Notes under the pieces: generated by a model
What the model saw: only the letters and a program-made list of their open reading frames with translations
Databases searched by the model: none
Told to the model about the DNA's origin: nothing
NCBI RefSeq assembly: GCF_042738955.1
Contig: NZ_JBHYHC010000024.1
Coordinates: 27,867-91,866 of the forward strand
Direction of reading: 5' to 3'
DNA: 64,000 bases
Source of the DNA: Umezawaea sp042738955
GTDB lineage: Bacteria > Actinomycetota > Actinomycetes > Mycobacteriales > Pseudonocardiaceae
Made by a program: the position numbers and the translations under genes
Part shown: piece by piece, positions 40,123 through 48,651 of the stretch
How the letters are laid out: each line of letters starts with the position of its first letter
Numbering within the stretch: the stretch's first letter is position 1

Positions 40123-41256
40123 CTAGCGCCGGTTGGGTCTGATTCCGTCTCCGCAGGCTGCGACCGCCCGTCCGGCGGCCAGAATGTTCCGCGCTGCGTT
40201 GACGTCGCGGTCGTGGACCTCGCCGCATCCGGGGCAGGTCCACTCCCGCACGCCGAGCGGCAGCGCGTCGAGCAGGTGCCCGCAGCGCGAGCAGGTCTTG
40301 CTGGAGGGGTACCACCGGTCCACCGCGATCACCGTGCGGCCGTACCAGCGGGCCTTGTACTCCAGCAGGGACCGGAACTCCGACCACGACGCGTCGCTGA
40401 TGGCGCGGGCCAGCGACCGGTTCTTGACCATGTTGCGGACTGCCAGGTCCTCGATCACGATCGTTTGGTTCTCACGAACGAGTCGGGTGGTCAGCTTGTG
40501 CAGCAGGTCTCGTCGCCGGTCGGCGATCCGGGCGTGCACGCGGGCGACCTTCACCCTGGCCTTGGCCCGGTTGGTGGAGCCCTTGGCCTTGCGGGCCAGG
40601 TTCCGCTGGGCGCGGGCCAAGGCGGCCCGCTCCCGGTGCTCGTGCTGGGGGTTGTCGATCTTCTCCCCGGTGGAGAGGGTCAGCAGCGAGGTCAGTCCGG
40701 CGTCGACGCCGACCACGGCCGTGGTGGGTGCGAACCGGTCGACGGTGGTCTCGACCAGGATCGACACGTGCCACCGGCCGGCCGGGTCACGCGAGACCGT
40801 CACCGTCGAGGGCTCGGCGCCCTCGGGCAGTGGACGCGACCACACGATCGCCAGAGGCTCGGCCATCTTCGCCAGGGTGAGCTCGCCGTCGCGCCAACGA
40901 AACGCCGAGCGGGTGTACTCCGCGGACGCTCGCGACCTCTTGCGGGACTTGAACCTCGGGTAGTCGGCCTGCTTGCCGAAGTAGCGGGTGAACGCTTTTT
41001 GCAGGTGCCGCAGACCCTGCTGCAAAGGCACGGACGACACCTCGTTGAGGAAATCGAGTTCGTCGGTCTGCTTCCACGCGGTGAGCAGCGCGGACGTGTC
41101 GGCGTAGCCGACCCGCCGCTGTTCCCGGCGCCACGCTGTGGTGCGAATCTCCAGCGCCCGGTTGTAGACCAGCCGGACGCAGCCGAAGGTCCGCGACAAC
41201 TCCGCCGCTTGCTCCTCGGTGGGGTAGAACCGATAGCGGTACGACCGCTTCACCAC
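40123..41256 (-). CDS. tnpB: TnpB RNA-guided endonuclease (OrfB of IS605)
   Basis: A 377-residue TnpB. The RuvC acids are Asp185 (VVGVDAGL), Glu269 (TIVIEDLAV) and Asp351 (HDRDVNAARN). The zinc site is Cys322, Cys325, Cys341 and Cys344. The N terminus KRSYRYRFYPTEEQ is typical. All catalytic residues are present, so the nuclease is probably active. GTG 41256 gives the normal start; several nearby in-frame GTGs exist. TnpB cuts empty donor sites beside its TAM and so helps keep the element in place. Confidence 0.93.
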   Translation of the reverse strand: MVKRSYRYRFYPTEEQAAELSRTFGCVRLVYNRALEIRTTAWRREQRRVGYADTSALLTAWKQTDELDFLNEVSSVPLQQGLRHLQKAFTRYFGKQADYPRFKSRKRSRASAEYTRSAFRWRDGELTLAKMAEPLAIVWSRPLPEGAEPSTVTVSRDPAGRWHVSILVETTVDRFAPTTAVVGVDAGLTSLLTLSTGEKIDNPQHEHRERAALARAQRNLARKAKGSTNRAKARVKVARVHARIADRRRDLLHKLTTRLVRENQTIVIEDLAVRNMVKNRSLARAISDASWSEFRSLLEYKARWYGRTVIAVDRWYPSSKTCSRCGHLLDALPLGVREWTCPGCGEVHDRDVNAARNILAAGRAVAACGDGIRPNRR

Positions 41257-41401
41257 CGCTTCCGGCACGACTTCCAGAATACCCGTCCTGCCAACGAAGA
41301 CCGAAGTAACCTGTCCACTTCGGACCCGACCGTCTCGGCACCGTCCACGGATCGGCTCCTCCCCGGCCTCAAGGCCGGGATATCCACCGATTGGAATTTC
41401 C

Positions 41402-42289
41402 ATGAAGCGCTCCTTGGCCGTGGTCGTCGCGGCGGCCGCACTGCTGGTGTCGGCCTGTGGTTCGGCGGAAAACCTCAGCGGCAGCGACCAGCAGGCCGCG
41501 TCGGGTGAGGTCGTGGTCGGCTCGGCCGACTTCACCGAGAACAAGATCCTCGCCGAGGTGTACGCGGGCGCGTTGAAGACCGCTGGTCTGAAGACGACCG
41601 TGAAGTCCGGCATCGGCGCCCGCGAACTCGTCGTGAAGGCGTTGCAGGACAAGTCCTTGGGCGTCGTGCCCGAGTACACCGGCAACCTGCTCAACTACTT
41701 CGACAAGACGAACGCCACCACCACGTCCGAGGACGTGTACACGGCGCTCAAGTCCAAGACGCCGTCCGGGTTGTCCGTGCTGGACAAGTCGGCCGCGGAG
41801 GACAAGGACGTGCTCGTGGTGTCGAAGGCGACGGCGGACGCGGGCGTGAAGTCCGTCGCCGACCTCGCCTCGAAGCCGGACTTCGTGCTCGGTGCGGCGG
41901 GCGAGTGGGCCCAGCGCTGGGAGGCGAAGATCAACGAGGTCTACGGCGTGAAGTTCAAGGAGATCAAGACCACCGACGCCGGTGGCCCGGTCACCGTGGA
42001 CGCGCTGAAGGGCGGCACCGTCCAGGTCGCCAACCTCTACACGACGTCCGCCGACATCAAGGCGAACGGCTTCGTCGAGCTGGCCGACCCGAAGAACCTG
42101 TACCCGGCGCAGAACGTCGTGCCGCTGTTCCGGTCCGACGCGCTGGACGACAAGGGCAAGGCGGCGCTGAACAAGGTGTCCGCCGCGCTCACCACGGAGA
42201 AGCTGGCCGAGTTGGTCAAGCGCGTGGACGTCGACAAGGAGACGATCGCGAACGTCGCGGCCGACTTCCTGTCGAAGGAGAAGATCTGA
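41402..42289 (+). CDS. glycine betaine-type substrate-binding lipoprotein
   Basis: A 295-residue OpuAC/ProX-type binding protein. A lipoprotein signal peptide ends in the lipobox LLVSAC with Cys19 as the lipidated residue. The mature part has VVVGSADFTENKILAEVYAG, LGVVPEYTGNLLNYF and LYPAQNVVPLFR, typical of osmoprotectant-binding proteins. It belongs to the ABC operon upstream but is now split from it by the TnpB element and lacks a clear ribosome binding site. A terminator follows the stop. Confidence 0.9.
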   Translation: MKRSLAVVVAAAALLVSACGSAENLSGSDQQAASGEVVVGSADFTENKILAEVYAGALKTAGLKTTVKSGIGARELVVKALQDKSLGVVPEYTGNLLNYFDKTNATTTSEDVYTALKSKTPSGLSVLDKSAAEDKDVLVVSKATADAGVKSVADLASKPDFVLGAAGEWAQRWEAKINEVYGVKFKEIKTTDAGGPVTVDALKGGTVQVANLYTTSADIKANGFVELADPKNLYPAQNVVPLFRSDALDDKGKAALNKVSAALTTEKLAELVKRVDVDKETIANVAADFLSKEKI

Positions 42290-42301
42290 CGCGGTAAGGG
42301 A

Positions 42302-42331
42302 AAAGGGCCGTCCCGGAAGGGGCGGCCCTTT
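42302..42331 (+). terminator. terminator of the ABC transporter operon
   Basis: AAAGGGCCGTCCC pairs with GGGGCGGCCCTTT (one G-U) around a 4-nt loop, ending in TTTCTC, 12 bp after the stop. Confidence 0.85.
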
Positions 42332-42332
42332 C

Positions 42333-43115
42333 TCATTTGGTCGGACGGCCGCCGATGCGCGAGGTGAGTTCCTCGGCGGCGAGCAGCGCGTCCTTGGCGA
42401 CGTCGGGCCACGTCTCGCCGCACTCGGTGTCGCACACGTGCCGGAACGTCACGGTGATGGCGGCGATGGGGCGTTCGCCGTGGTCGAAGACCGGGGCCGC
42501 CACGGACGCGAAGCCCTCGGTCACGTAGCCGTCCTCCACCGACCAGCCCTGGCGGCGTTCGGCGCCCAGCAGGCCGCGCAGCGCGGGCAGGCTGTGCGGG
42601 CCGCGGCCGGTGCGGTCGACGAAGCTCCCCGCGGTCGGGAACAGCGCCCGGACCTGGGCCGCGGGCAGTCGCGCGAGCATCGCCCGCCCGGACGCGGTGA
42701 GGTGCGCGGGCAGCCGGACGCCGACGTCCGAGACGATCGACTGCGGCTGCCTCGGCTGCTCCCGCACCAGGTAGAGGGCTTCCGCGCCGTGCAGGACGCC
42801 CAGGTGCGCGGTGCGTTCGACGCGGTCCACGAGCCGCCGCAGCACCGGGCGCGCCAGGCGTTCGAGCGGGTCGTGGCGCAGGTAGGCCGAGCCCAGCTCG
42901 AACGACGCCACGCCCAACCCGTAGAGGCGGTCCTCCGGGAAGTGCGTGGCGAAGCCGGCCTCGGTCAGCTCGGCGAGCAGGTGGTAGGTCGTGGACCTCG
43001 GCAGGGCCAGTTCACGGGCCACGGACGTGGCCGAGACCGGTCCCGGTCTGCCCGCCAGGAACTGCAACACGGCCAGTCCGCGTCGCAGGGCGGGCACGTC
43101 GCTGCTGATCCCCAT
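42333..43115 (-). CDS. IclR-family transcriptional regulator
   Basis: A 260-residue regulator. The winged helix is RGLAVLQFLAGRPGPVSATS with VARELALPRSTTYHLLAELT; the effector domain has HLTASGRAMLARLP and the C-terminal EGFASVAAPVFDHGERPIAAITV, the usual IclR fingerprint. ATG 43115 (MGISSDVPALRRG). It is convergent with the ABC operon and 105 bp from the SDR gene on the same strand. C. glutamicum controls hut genes with an IclR protein, but this gene is 5.5 kb from the hut operon and no link is shown. Confidence 0.88.
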   Translation of the reverse strand: MGISSDVPALRRGLAVLQFLAGRPGPVSATSVARELALPRSTTYHLLAELTEAGFATHFPEDRLYGLGVASFELGSAYLRHDPLERLARPVLRRLVDRVERTAHLGVLHGAEALYLVREQPRQPQSIVSDVGVRLPAHLTASGRAMLARLPAAQVRALFPTAGSFVDRTGRGPHSLPALRGLLGAERRQGWSVEDGYVTEGFASVAAPVFDHGERPIAAITVTFRHVCDTECGETWPDVAKDALLAAEELTSRIGGRPTK

Positions 43116-43220
43116 GCGACCGAGGTTAGTGCGTCCCTTCACGCCCGTGTGGGCTAAAAAACGGCGTCGAGGTGTCCGCCACTCGGCCCGCGACCAGCGC
43201 TTGTCCGCCGTTTTGCGGTC

Positions 43221-44132
43221 TTAACGGGCCGGGAAGGTCTGGCTGATGGCGTGGTCGATCGACCGCGGCGGCGACACCTTCACGAACAGCTCGCGGACCA
43301 TGAGGTCGCCCAGCTTCGCCGGGTCGAGCCCCGACTGCTTGCCGGTGAGGGACTGGAGCACCCCGGTGGCGCTCAAGGCCCCTCGGACCACGGCGGGCGG
43401 CAGGTCGTGGACCTTGCGGGCGTGGCCCGCCGCCGTCGCGATGCGGCTGATCATGTCCTTCCACGTCAGGTTCTCGTCCACGACCGGGATGTCCGCGTCC
43501 GACCGCTCCTCCAACGCCGTCACCGCCGCCTCCGCCACGCTGGCCGCGGTCGTGGCGGCGCTGCCACCGGGCGGGGCCAGCAGCGGGGAGCGGGAGCGGA
43601 CCCACTTGTCCAGGCCGCCGGACCAGTTCGGCAGCCGGTCGCCCGCGCGGCCGAACACGAACGGCAGCTCCAGCACGGCGACGGGCAGGTTCGGGCCCGC
43701 CGCCTCACGGCCCGCGCGCGCCTGTTCGACGCGGCTGCGGATGTACGGGTGCACGACCTCCAGCTCCCACTCGGGGTGCTCGCGGTTGAAGTGCGTGTAG
43801 TACGAGCCGAGCACTACGGTGCTGGTCGCGCCCGCTTTGCGGGCCGCGCCGAGCAGCTTCACGACCGGTTCCACGTTGCCGCGGTGGAACACCGGGTACG
43901 CGGGTTTGCGGGGGATCTCCCGGTCGTCCGCGCCCGCCGCGAACACGACGCCGTCGTGGCCCGCGAGCAGGCCCGCCAGGTCGGCCTCCGACACCGCGGT
44001 CGCGTCGAGCGTCCGGTCGATCCCCGGCCGGGCGGTGCGGGCGACGGCGGTCACCTCGTGCCGCCGTTCCCGCAGCCGCTCGACGACGTGCTGCCCGACC
44101 AACCCGCTCGCACCCACCACCAGAACCTTCAT
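43221..44132 (-). CDS. NAD(P)-binding SDR/epimerase-like protein
   Basis: A 303-residue extended SDR. MKVLVVGASGLVGQHVVERL is the GxxGxxG dinucleotide loop, FHRGNVEPVVKLLGAARKAG the second strand region, and YTHFNREHPEWE a modified active-site neighbourhood. The clear YxxxK pair of active dehydrogenases is not obvious, as in NmrA-like and atypical SDRs. ATG 44132 is preferred to 44144 for the tight MKVLVVG start. It lies 19 bp after the DUF4132 gene on the same strand, so it may be in its operon. Confidence 0.75.
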   Translation of the reverse strand: MKVLVVGASGLVGQHVVERLRERRHEVTAVARTARPGIDRTLDATAVSEADLAGLLAGHDGVVFAAGADDREIPRKPAYPVFHRGNVEPVVKLLGAARKAGATSTVVLGSYYTHFNREHPEWELEVVHPYIRSRVEQARAGREAAGPNLPVAVLELPFVFGRAGDRLPNWSGGLDKWVRSRSPLLAPPGGSAATTAASVAEAAVTALEERSDADIPVVDENLTWKDMISRIATAAGHARKVHDLPPAVVRGALSATGVLQSLTGKQSGLDPAKLGDLMVRELFVKVSPPRSIDHAISQTFPAR

Positions 44133-44151
44133 GGGAACGATCATGCCGGGT

Positions 44152-46542
44152 TCAGAGCTGGCTGAGGATGGTCGGGTCGGTGATCTCCGTGTCCTTGGCC
44201 AGCAGCAGGGCCTTGCTCAGGATGACGGCCAGCGTGCGGTCGCCCTCGAACGGCAGGTAGGCGTCGGTGGTCGCCGACTTCGGCACGATGCACAGGTACC
44301 GGTTGTCCGGCTCGATCATGATGTTGCCCGAGCCCAGGTGGATCTTGTACGTGTGCCGCGTGCCCTTGACGTGCAGGAACCGGTCCTCGACCACGCACTG
44401 CCCGCCGATCGCCAGCCGGGGCACCAGCCTGGTCAGCAGGTCGCGGCGGGTCTGGGCGGTCTCGCCCAGCTCGCCGAAGCCGTACGTCGTCCAGTACTCG
44501 CGGAACCGGCCGTCCGGGCCGCCGTCCTGCCACGTCGGGTCGTTGCCGACGCTGGCGACGCCGACGAACAGGTCGACGTCGCGCAGCACCTCGCTGAGCA
44601 CCAGCGCGGGCACGTCCGCCAGCGGGACCGGCTCCACGCCCTCCGGTGTCGTGTAGTTGTCGTTGGCCCAGGCGTGGGCGTGGCTCTCCGGCGCGTCGAT
44701 CGGGTAGAAGCGCACCTGGTCGGTGCGCAGCCGCAGGTAGCTGCCGGACTCGGTGGTGTCGCCGCCGTAGTCCTCGCCGTCGCCCTGCACCCAGTACTCG
44801 GCCCGCAACCCCCAGTGCGGCAGGTCGCGGGTGGCGGGCGGGTAGGTGTCGTCCACCATCAGCCGGAGCTTGTTGCGCCACCCCCGGATCGCGGTGAGCG
44901 AGTGGAACTGGTGCTGCCGCAGGACGTGCGCGGCGAACCGGTTCGAGTAGACGCGGGTGTTCCGCTCGGCGTCGGTCAGCAGGTACACCTCGCGGTGCGC
45001 CTGCTTGAACGGCTGCGTGATCCCGTGCCGCTCCAACCACTCGCGCCAGGCTAGGACCTCGGTGGTCTCCTTGCCGATCGGGTGCCACAGCGCGACCTCG
45101 CCGGGTGGCACCGGATTCCCCGCCAGGTCGCGGAGTTCGCCGTCGGCGTAGCCGCACGAGATACCGTCGACCGTCCACAGCAGACGGCGGGCGAGCGTGC
45201 CGACCAGCGGGTGGTCCAGGTACCGCTCGCGCCACGTCCCGAACGCCCACGTGCGCCGCGCGAGGAACTGGCGGTCGAGCCGTTCCGCCTGCGCCGTCAG
45301 CATCTTGTCCAGGTCCTTGGCGGACGCCTTGAGCTCCTTCAGCTCCTCGGCGTGGTCGCGCTTCACCGCCGCGGGCACGCTTTTCACCGGCTTGCCCGCC
45401 GCGGAACGCCACGACAGCACGGCTTTCGGCCCCACCACGGCCAGCACGGCTTTCGTCTCGCCCAGTTCCACCACGGCGCGGCCGACCTCGGTCAAGCCGT
45501 ACGCGGGCACGGCCAGCTCCTCGATCTCCTCCCGGCTGAGCCCCAGCGCCTCGGCCTTCGCCTCCAAGGCGGCGTCGAGGATCTTCAACGTCCCCTTGAA
45601 CGTCACGCGGGTCGCGAGCCGCGCCAGCTCCGCGAGCACGGCCTCGCCGTCCATCAGGGTCAGCGCGACCACGCACGCGTTCGCGACCTTCGGGTTGCGC
45701 GGCCCGATCCCGGCGGCCTTGCGCAGCGAGGTCTCCACCAGCGCGCCCAACGTCCGCGCGGACGCCGGGTCGGCGGGCAGCAGCGCCACCAGCCAGGTGA
45801 GCCCGCGCACCGCGTTGGCGTTGAACGGGTCGTACGACTCGTTGCCGTCCGGCCCGTACGGGTTCGGGTCGAGCAGGAACGTGCGCGGGCGGCCGACCAG
45901 CGCCAGCCACTCCAGGACCACCGGCAGCACGGCGTCCGCGCCGATCTCGGCGATCAGCTCCCGCGCGGGCCGGTTCCACTTGTCGTTGGGCTTCGCGGCG
46001 GTCGCGGTCAGCACGTGCGCCAGCAGCCGCCGCCACGGCTCGCCGCGCGCCTCCGCGTCCGCCATCGCCCGCTCGGCCCACGGCTCGCCGACGTTGAGCA
46101 GCGGCTCGGTGAGCTTCCTCGCGAACGCCGTCGTCTGCGGGAGGGTGTACGTGTCCGTCGCCGCTCGGCGGAACACCGCGATCAGCGCGGGCGACAGCGG
46201 GCGGCCCACGGCCAGGTCCGCCTCGGCCAGCAGTTCGTGCCGCATCTGCTGCCAGTACCCCTGCTGGCGGGACAGCGCCTCCAGCGCCGCGGCCCGCTCC
46301 TCGCTGAGCGCGCCCGCCGGATCGGCCGCGGCCGTGAGCGTCAGCAGGCAGTGCGCGAGGTTGTACTCCACCGTGCCCCGGTCGAGCACGCCCCTCGGGA
46401 ACCGGGCGACGCACGCCGCGAGGAACTCCGCCCGCTCCTCCGGCGACAGCGCCTCCACCTTGCCCCGCGCCCAGTCCCACCGCTCGCCCCAGGCGCCGTG
46501 GCGGGACTTGACGAACCCGCACAACTCGTCGAGCAGCTTCAT
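44152..46542 (-). CDS. DUF4132 domain protein
   Basis: A 796-residue soluble protein. The first ~500 residues are helical and repeat-like (several AxxLARLATRV-type helices). The C-terminal ~280 residues match DUF4132 (RRLLWTVDGISCGYADGELRD, VALWHPIGKETTEVL, WREWLERHGITQPFKQAHRE, WGLRAEYWVQGDGEDYG), the domain of E. coli YehI/MolR. Its activity is unknown. ATG 46542 overlaps the stop of the ubiquitin-like gene, so the two are translated in step. This coupling suggests a physical or sequential partnership. Confidence 0.8.
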   Translation of the reverse strand: MKLLDELCGFVKSRHGAWGERWDWARGKVEALSPEERAEFLAACVARFPRGVLDRGTVEYNLAHCLLTLTAAADPAGALSEERAAALEALSRQQGYWQQMRHELLAEADLAVGRPLSPALIAVFRRAATDTYTLPQTTAFARKLTEPLLNVGEPWAERAMADAEARGEPWRRLLAHVLTATAAKPNDKWNRPARELIAEIGADAVLPVVLEWLALVGRPRTFLLDPNPYGPDGNESYDPFNANAVRGLTWLVALLPADPASARTLGALVETSLRKAAGIGPRNPKVANACVVALTLMDGEAVLAELARLATRVTFKGTLKILDAALEAKAEALGLSREEIEELAVPAYGLTEVGRAVVELGETKAVLAVVGPKAVLSWRSAAGKPVKSVPAAVKRDHAEELKELKASAKDLDKMLTAQAERLDRQFLARRTWAFGTWRERYLDHPLVGTLARRLLWTVDGISCGYADGELRDLAGNPVPPGEVALWHPIGKETTEVLAWREWLERHGITQPFKQAHREVYLLTDAERNTRVYSNRFAAHVLRQHQFHSLTAIRGWRNKLRLMVDDTYPPATRDLPHWGLRAEYWVQGDGEDYGGDTTESGSYLRLRTDQVRFYPIDAPESHAHAWANDNYTTPEGVEPVPLADVPALVLSEVLRDVDLFVGVASVGNDPTWQDGGPDGRFREYWTTYGFGELGETAQTRRDLLTRLVPRLAIGGQCVVEDRFLHVKGTRHTYKIHLGSGNIMIEPDNRYLCIVPKSATTDAYLPFEGDRTLAVILSKALLLAKDTEITDPTILSQL

Positions 46543-46934
46543 CAGCCACCCACCAGCGCGACGAGCTTCAGGAACGTGACCTCGGTGCCGAGCGCCAGGT
46601 CGACCACCTCGTCCAGCCCCTCGACCTGCCGGTCGCCGACCAGCACCACGAAGCCGTTGCGCCCGAACGCCTCCAGCGCCAGCGCCGACTGCTTCTCCGG
46701 GTCGATCCGCCGGTGCTCCCGCAGCCGGAACCCGTTCAGCTCCGCCTCGGCGTCCGTCGGCCGCACCAGCCCGCGGAACACCACGCCCTGCCGCGCGTTG
46801 AACTCCGCGACCTCCTGGAACACCCGCCGCCGGATGACCTCGCGCAGCGGCAGCCGCTCCTCGGCCACGTCGAGCATCCACTGCTCGGTCTTCGTCCCGG
46901 ACGTCGTCTCGTCGACGACCATCACCTTCGCCAT
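46542..46934 (-). CDS. ubiquitin-like (beta-grasp) small protein ending in Gly-Gly
   Basis: A 130-residue protein not matching any named family I recall. Strand VMVVDET, turn SGTKTE, strand QWMLDVAEERLP and helix LREVIRRRVFQEVAEFN form the beta-beta-alpha start of ubiquitin-like folds. The end, FVVLVGDRQVEGLDEVVDL then TEVTFLKLVALVGG, has the ThiS/MoaD-like last strand with a free diglycine C terminus. A C-terminal GG is the hallmark of proteins activated by E1-like enzymes. No E1, E2 or JAB gene is nearby. It is coupled to the DUF4132 gene. Confidence 0.6.
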   Translation of the reverse strand: MAKVMVVDETTSGTKTEQWMLDVAEERLPLREVIRRRVFQEVAEFNARQGVVFRGLVRPTDAEAELNGFRLREHRRIDPEKQSALALEAFGRNGFVVLVGDRQVEGLDEVVDLALGTEVTFLKLVALVGG

Positions 46935-47005
46935 GCCGACAGGGTAGGGAAGGGGTCCGACAGAAACGCGCTCAACAAAATGGTGGGCCCGCGCATTGGA
47001 GGGGC

Positions 47006-47503
47006 ATGAGCCGAAGTTTCGAGGACTTCACCGCGGACGAGGCCACCCCGATGCTGCGCTACGCGATGGTTCTCACCTGCGACGCCCAACTGGCGCAGGA
47101 CGTCGTGCAGGAGTGCCTCCTGCGGGCGCAGCAGAAGTGGCAGCGGATCGGCGCGCTGGACGCGCCCGCCGCGTACGTGAAGCGGATGATCACCAACGAG
47201 TACCTGTCGTGGCGCAGGCGCAGGGCGGCCAAGGACGTCGCCATGTCGCACGCCGCCCTCGACGCGGTCGGCAGCACGGCCGTCGACGCCGTGGGCCGCT
47301 ACGACGAGCGCGACGCCATGCTGCGCCGCATCGCCCTGTTACCGCGCAAGCAGCGCGCGGCCGTGGTGCTCCGCTACTACGACGGGTTCGACGACGACGA
47401 GATCGCCGACGTCCTGGGCTGCGCCGCCGGAACGGTCCGCAGCCACATCTCCCGCGCGCTCACGACGTTGCGCGCCGCCAACAGCTTGGAGGAGGCCCGA
47501 TGA
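47006..47503 (+). CDS. SigE-family ECF sigma factor
   Basis: A 165-residue ECF sigma of the actinobacterial SigE/TIGR02983 family. Region 2 is TPMLRYAMVLTCDAQLAQDV with VQECLLRAQQKW; region 4 is LPRKQRAAVVLRYYDGFDDD followed by EIADVLGCAAGTVRSHISRAL. The stop overlaps the ATG of its membrane partner (ATGA). The signal is unknown. Confidence 0.88.
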   Translation: MSRSFEDFTADEATPMLRYAMVLTCDAQLAQDVVQECLLRAQQKWQRIGALDAPAAYVKRMITNEYLSWRRRRAAKDVAMSHAALDAVGSTAVDAVGRYDERDAMLRRIALLPRKQRAAVVLRYYDGFDDDEIADVLGCAAGTVRSHISRALTTLRAANSLEEAR

Positions 47504-48579
47504 CCACCGACGACCTGATCCGCGAGGCCCTGGCGAAGCAGGCCGACCTGGCCCCGCCACCGCACGCCATGCTGGCCGCGCTCGCCCGACGGCGTCGCAA
47601 CCGGACGCCGCTGGTGATCGCGGTCCTGGTGACCGCGTCGGCGCTGGTCGCGGTGGCGGCGGTGATCACCCGCCAGCCCGCGCCCGTCGCCGACCCGGCT
47701 GTCACCCAGACGCCGACGTCGTACACCGGCAAGCCGCCACGCCCGGACACGAAGCCGGACTACTCGCTCGGCGAGGTGCCGCTGCGCTACGAGCCTGGAT
47801 GGCTGCCGGACGGGTTCGTGGAGCAGTTCCGCGAGCTCTACTCCGGGGGAATCTACACCCGCCAGTGGCGGAACCCGGCCGACCCCGAGCAACTCGTGGC
47901 GTTCAGCGCCAAGGCGAAGGACGGCCCGAACCCGATGGTCGAGCAGACCTTCAAGGACGCGAAGGACGACCGGGTCGACCTCGGGGCCCTGGGTGAGGGC
48001 CGCTACGCCTTGCCCGTGGAACCCCAGTCGACCACCCTCCTGTGGCGCGGCGCGGACGATCGCCTGGTGTGGCTCCGGGCCAAGAACCTGCCCGACCCGC
48101 GCGAGGTCCTCCCGCGGATCGCCAAGGCGATGAGGACCGACGGCAAGTCCGTCCACGGGCCCGTGCTGGAGGTGGCGGCGCCCTACGCCGGAAACCGCAC
48201 GACGGATTCGTCCTCCTACACCTCGACGGGGACCTCTCCGACCGACTGGACGGTCACGATCGCCACCTTCGGCACCGTCACGCCGACCGAGGTGCGGCTG
48301 TCGTCCGACTCCCCGGACACCACCGGTGGCACGCCGGTCCGGGCCCGTGGGACGGACGCGACCTTCGTCCCGGCCAGGCAGGTCGGCGACGACTGGACGG
48401 ACGTGATGGTCGTGGTGCCCGTCGGCGACCTGTTCCTGACCATCGCGGGCAAGTCGTTCCAGGCCGACCTGAGGACTCCGCCCAAGCCGTCGGCGATCCC
48501 CCTGGAGACGCTCGTCGCCACGGCGAACGCCACCACGGTCGCCGACCACGTCGACGTCTCCTGGTTCGGCAAGAGGTAG
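47500..48579 (+). CDS. single-pass membrane partner of the SigE-family sigma factor
   Basis: A 359-residue protein. A short cytoplasmic N terminus (MTTDDLIREALAKQADLAPP) and basic RRRRNR precede one membrane helix (LVIAVLVTASALVAVAAVI) and a ~300-residue extracytoplasmic beta-rich domain. This is the usual layout of the protein coupled to SigE-family sigma genes, and a role as anti-sigma or surface sensor is likely though no ZAS motif is present. ATG 47500 overlaps the sigma stop. Confidence 0.75.
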   Translation: MTTDDLIREALAKQADLAPPPHAMLAALARRRRNRTPLVIAVLVTASALVAVAAVITRQPAPVADPAVTQTPTSYTGKPPRPDTKPDYSLGEVPLRYEPGWLPDGFVEQFRELYSGGIYTRQWRNPADPEQLVAFSAKAKDGPNPMVEQTFKDAKDDRVDLGALGEGRYALPVEPQSTTLLWRGADDRLVWLRAKNLPDPREVLPRIAKAMRTDGKSVHGPVLEVAAPYAGNRTTDSSSYTSTGTSPTDWTVTIATFGTVTPTEVRLSSDSPDTTGGTPVRARGTDATFVPARQVGDDWTDVMVVVPVGDLFLTIAGKSFQADLRTPPKPSAIPLETLVATANATTVADHVDVSWFGKR

Positions 48580-48581
48580 CT

Positions 48582-48597
48582 GTCTGGTATCCCAGAC
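48582..48597. promoter_or_regulatory. dyad upstream of the hut operon
   Basis: GTCTGGTATCCCAGAC has 6-bp arms and a 4-bp centre. It lies 55 bp before the hutH ATG and 3 bp after the previous stop, where a hut repressor or the -10 region would be expected. Confidence 0.5.
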
Positions 48598-48651
48598 GGA
48601 GTCACCCGCTCCGGGGTCGTGGAAACGGCTCCGGGGCGTTGTGATGTGCAC

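Larger units (their letters stand above)
40016..41401 (-). mobile_element. IS200/IS605-type element carrying only tnpB
   Basis: The element runs minus-strand, with its left end next to 41402 and its right end at 40016. Left-end hairpin CCCGGCCT/AGGCCGGG is at 41362-41379. Right-end hairpins are at 40024-40049 and 40056-40073. The minus-strand right end is GACGTCAA, as in many IS605 elements. The flank TTCAT (plus ATGAA, 41402-41406) is the expected target/TAM position. No tnpA is present, so movement would need a transposase in trans. Borders were set by comparing with the reconstructed operon junction. Confidence 0.85.

Noticed and set aside
42333..43115. IclR gene as the hut repressor
   Set aside because: It resembles the C. 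glutamicum arrangement only by family; it is 5.5 kb away and separated by unrelated operons.
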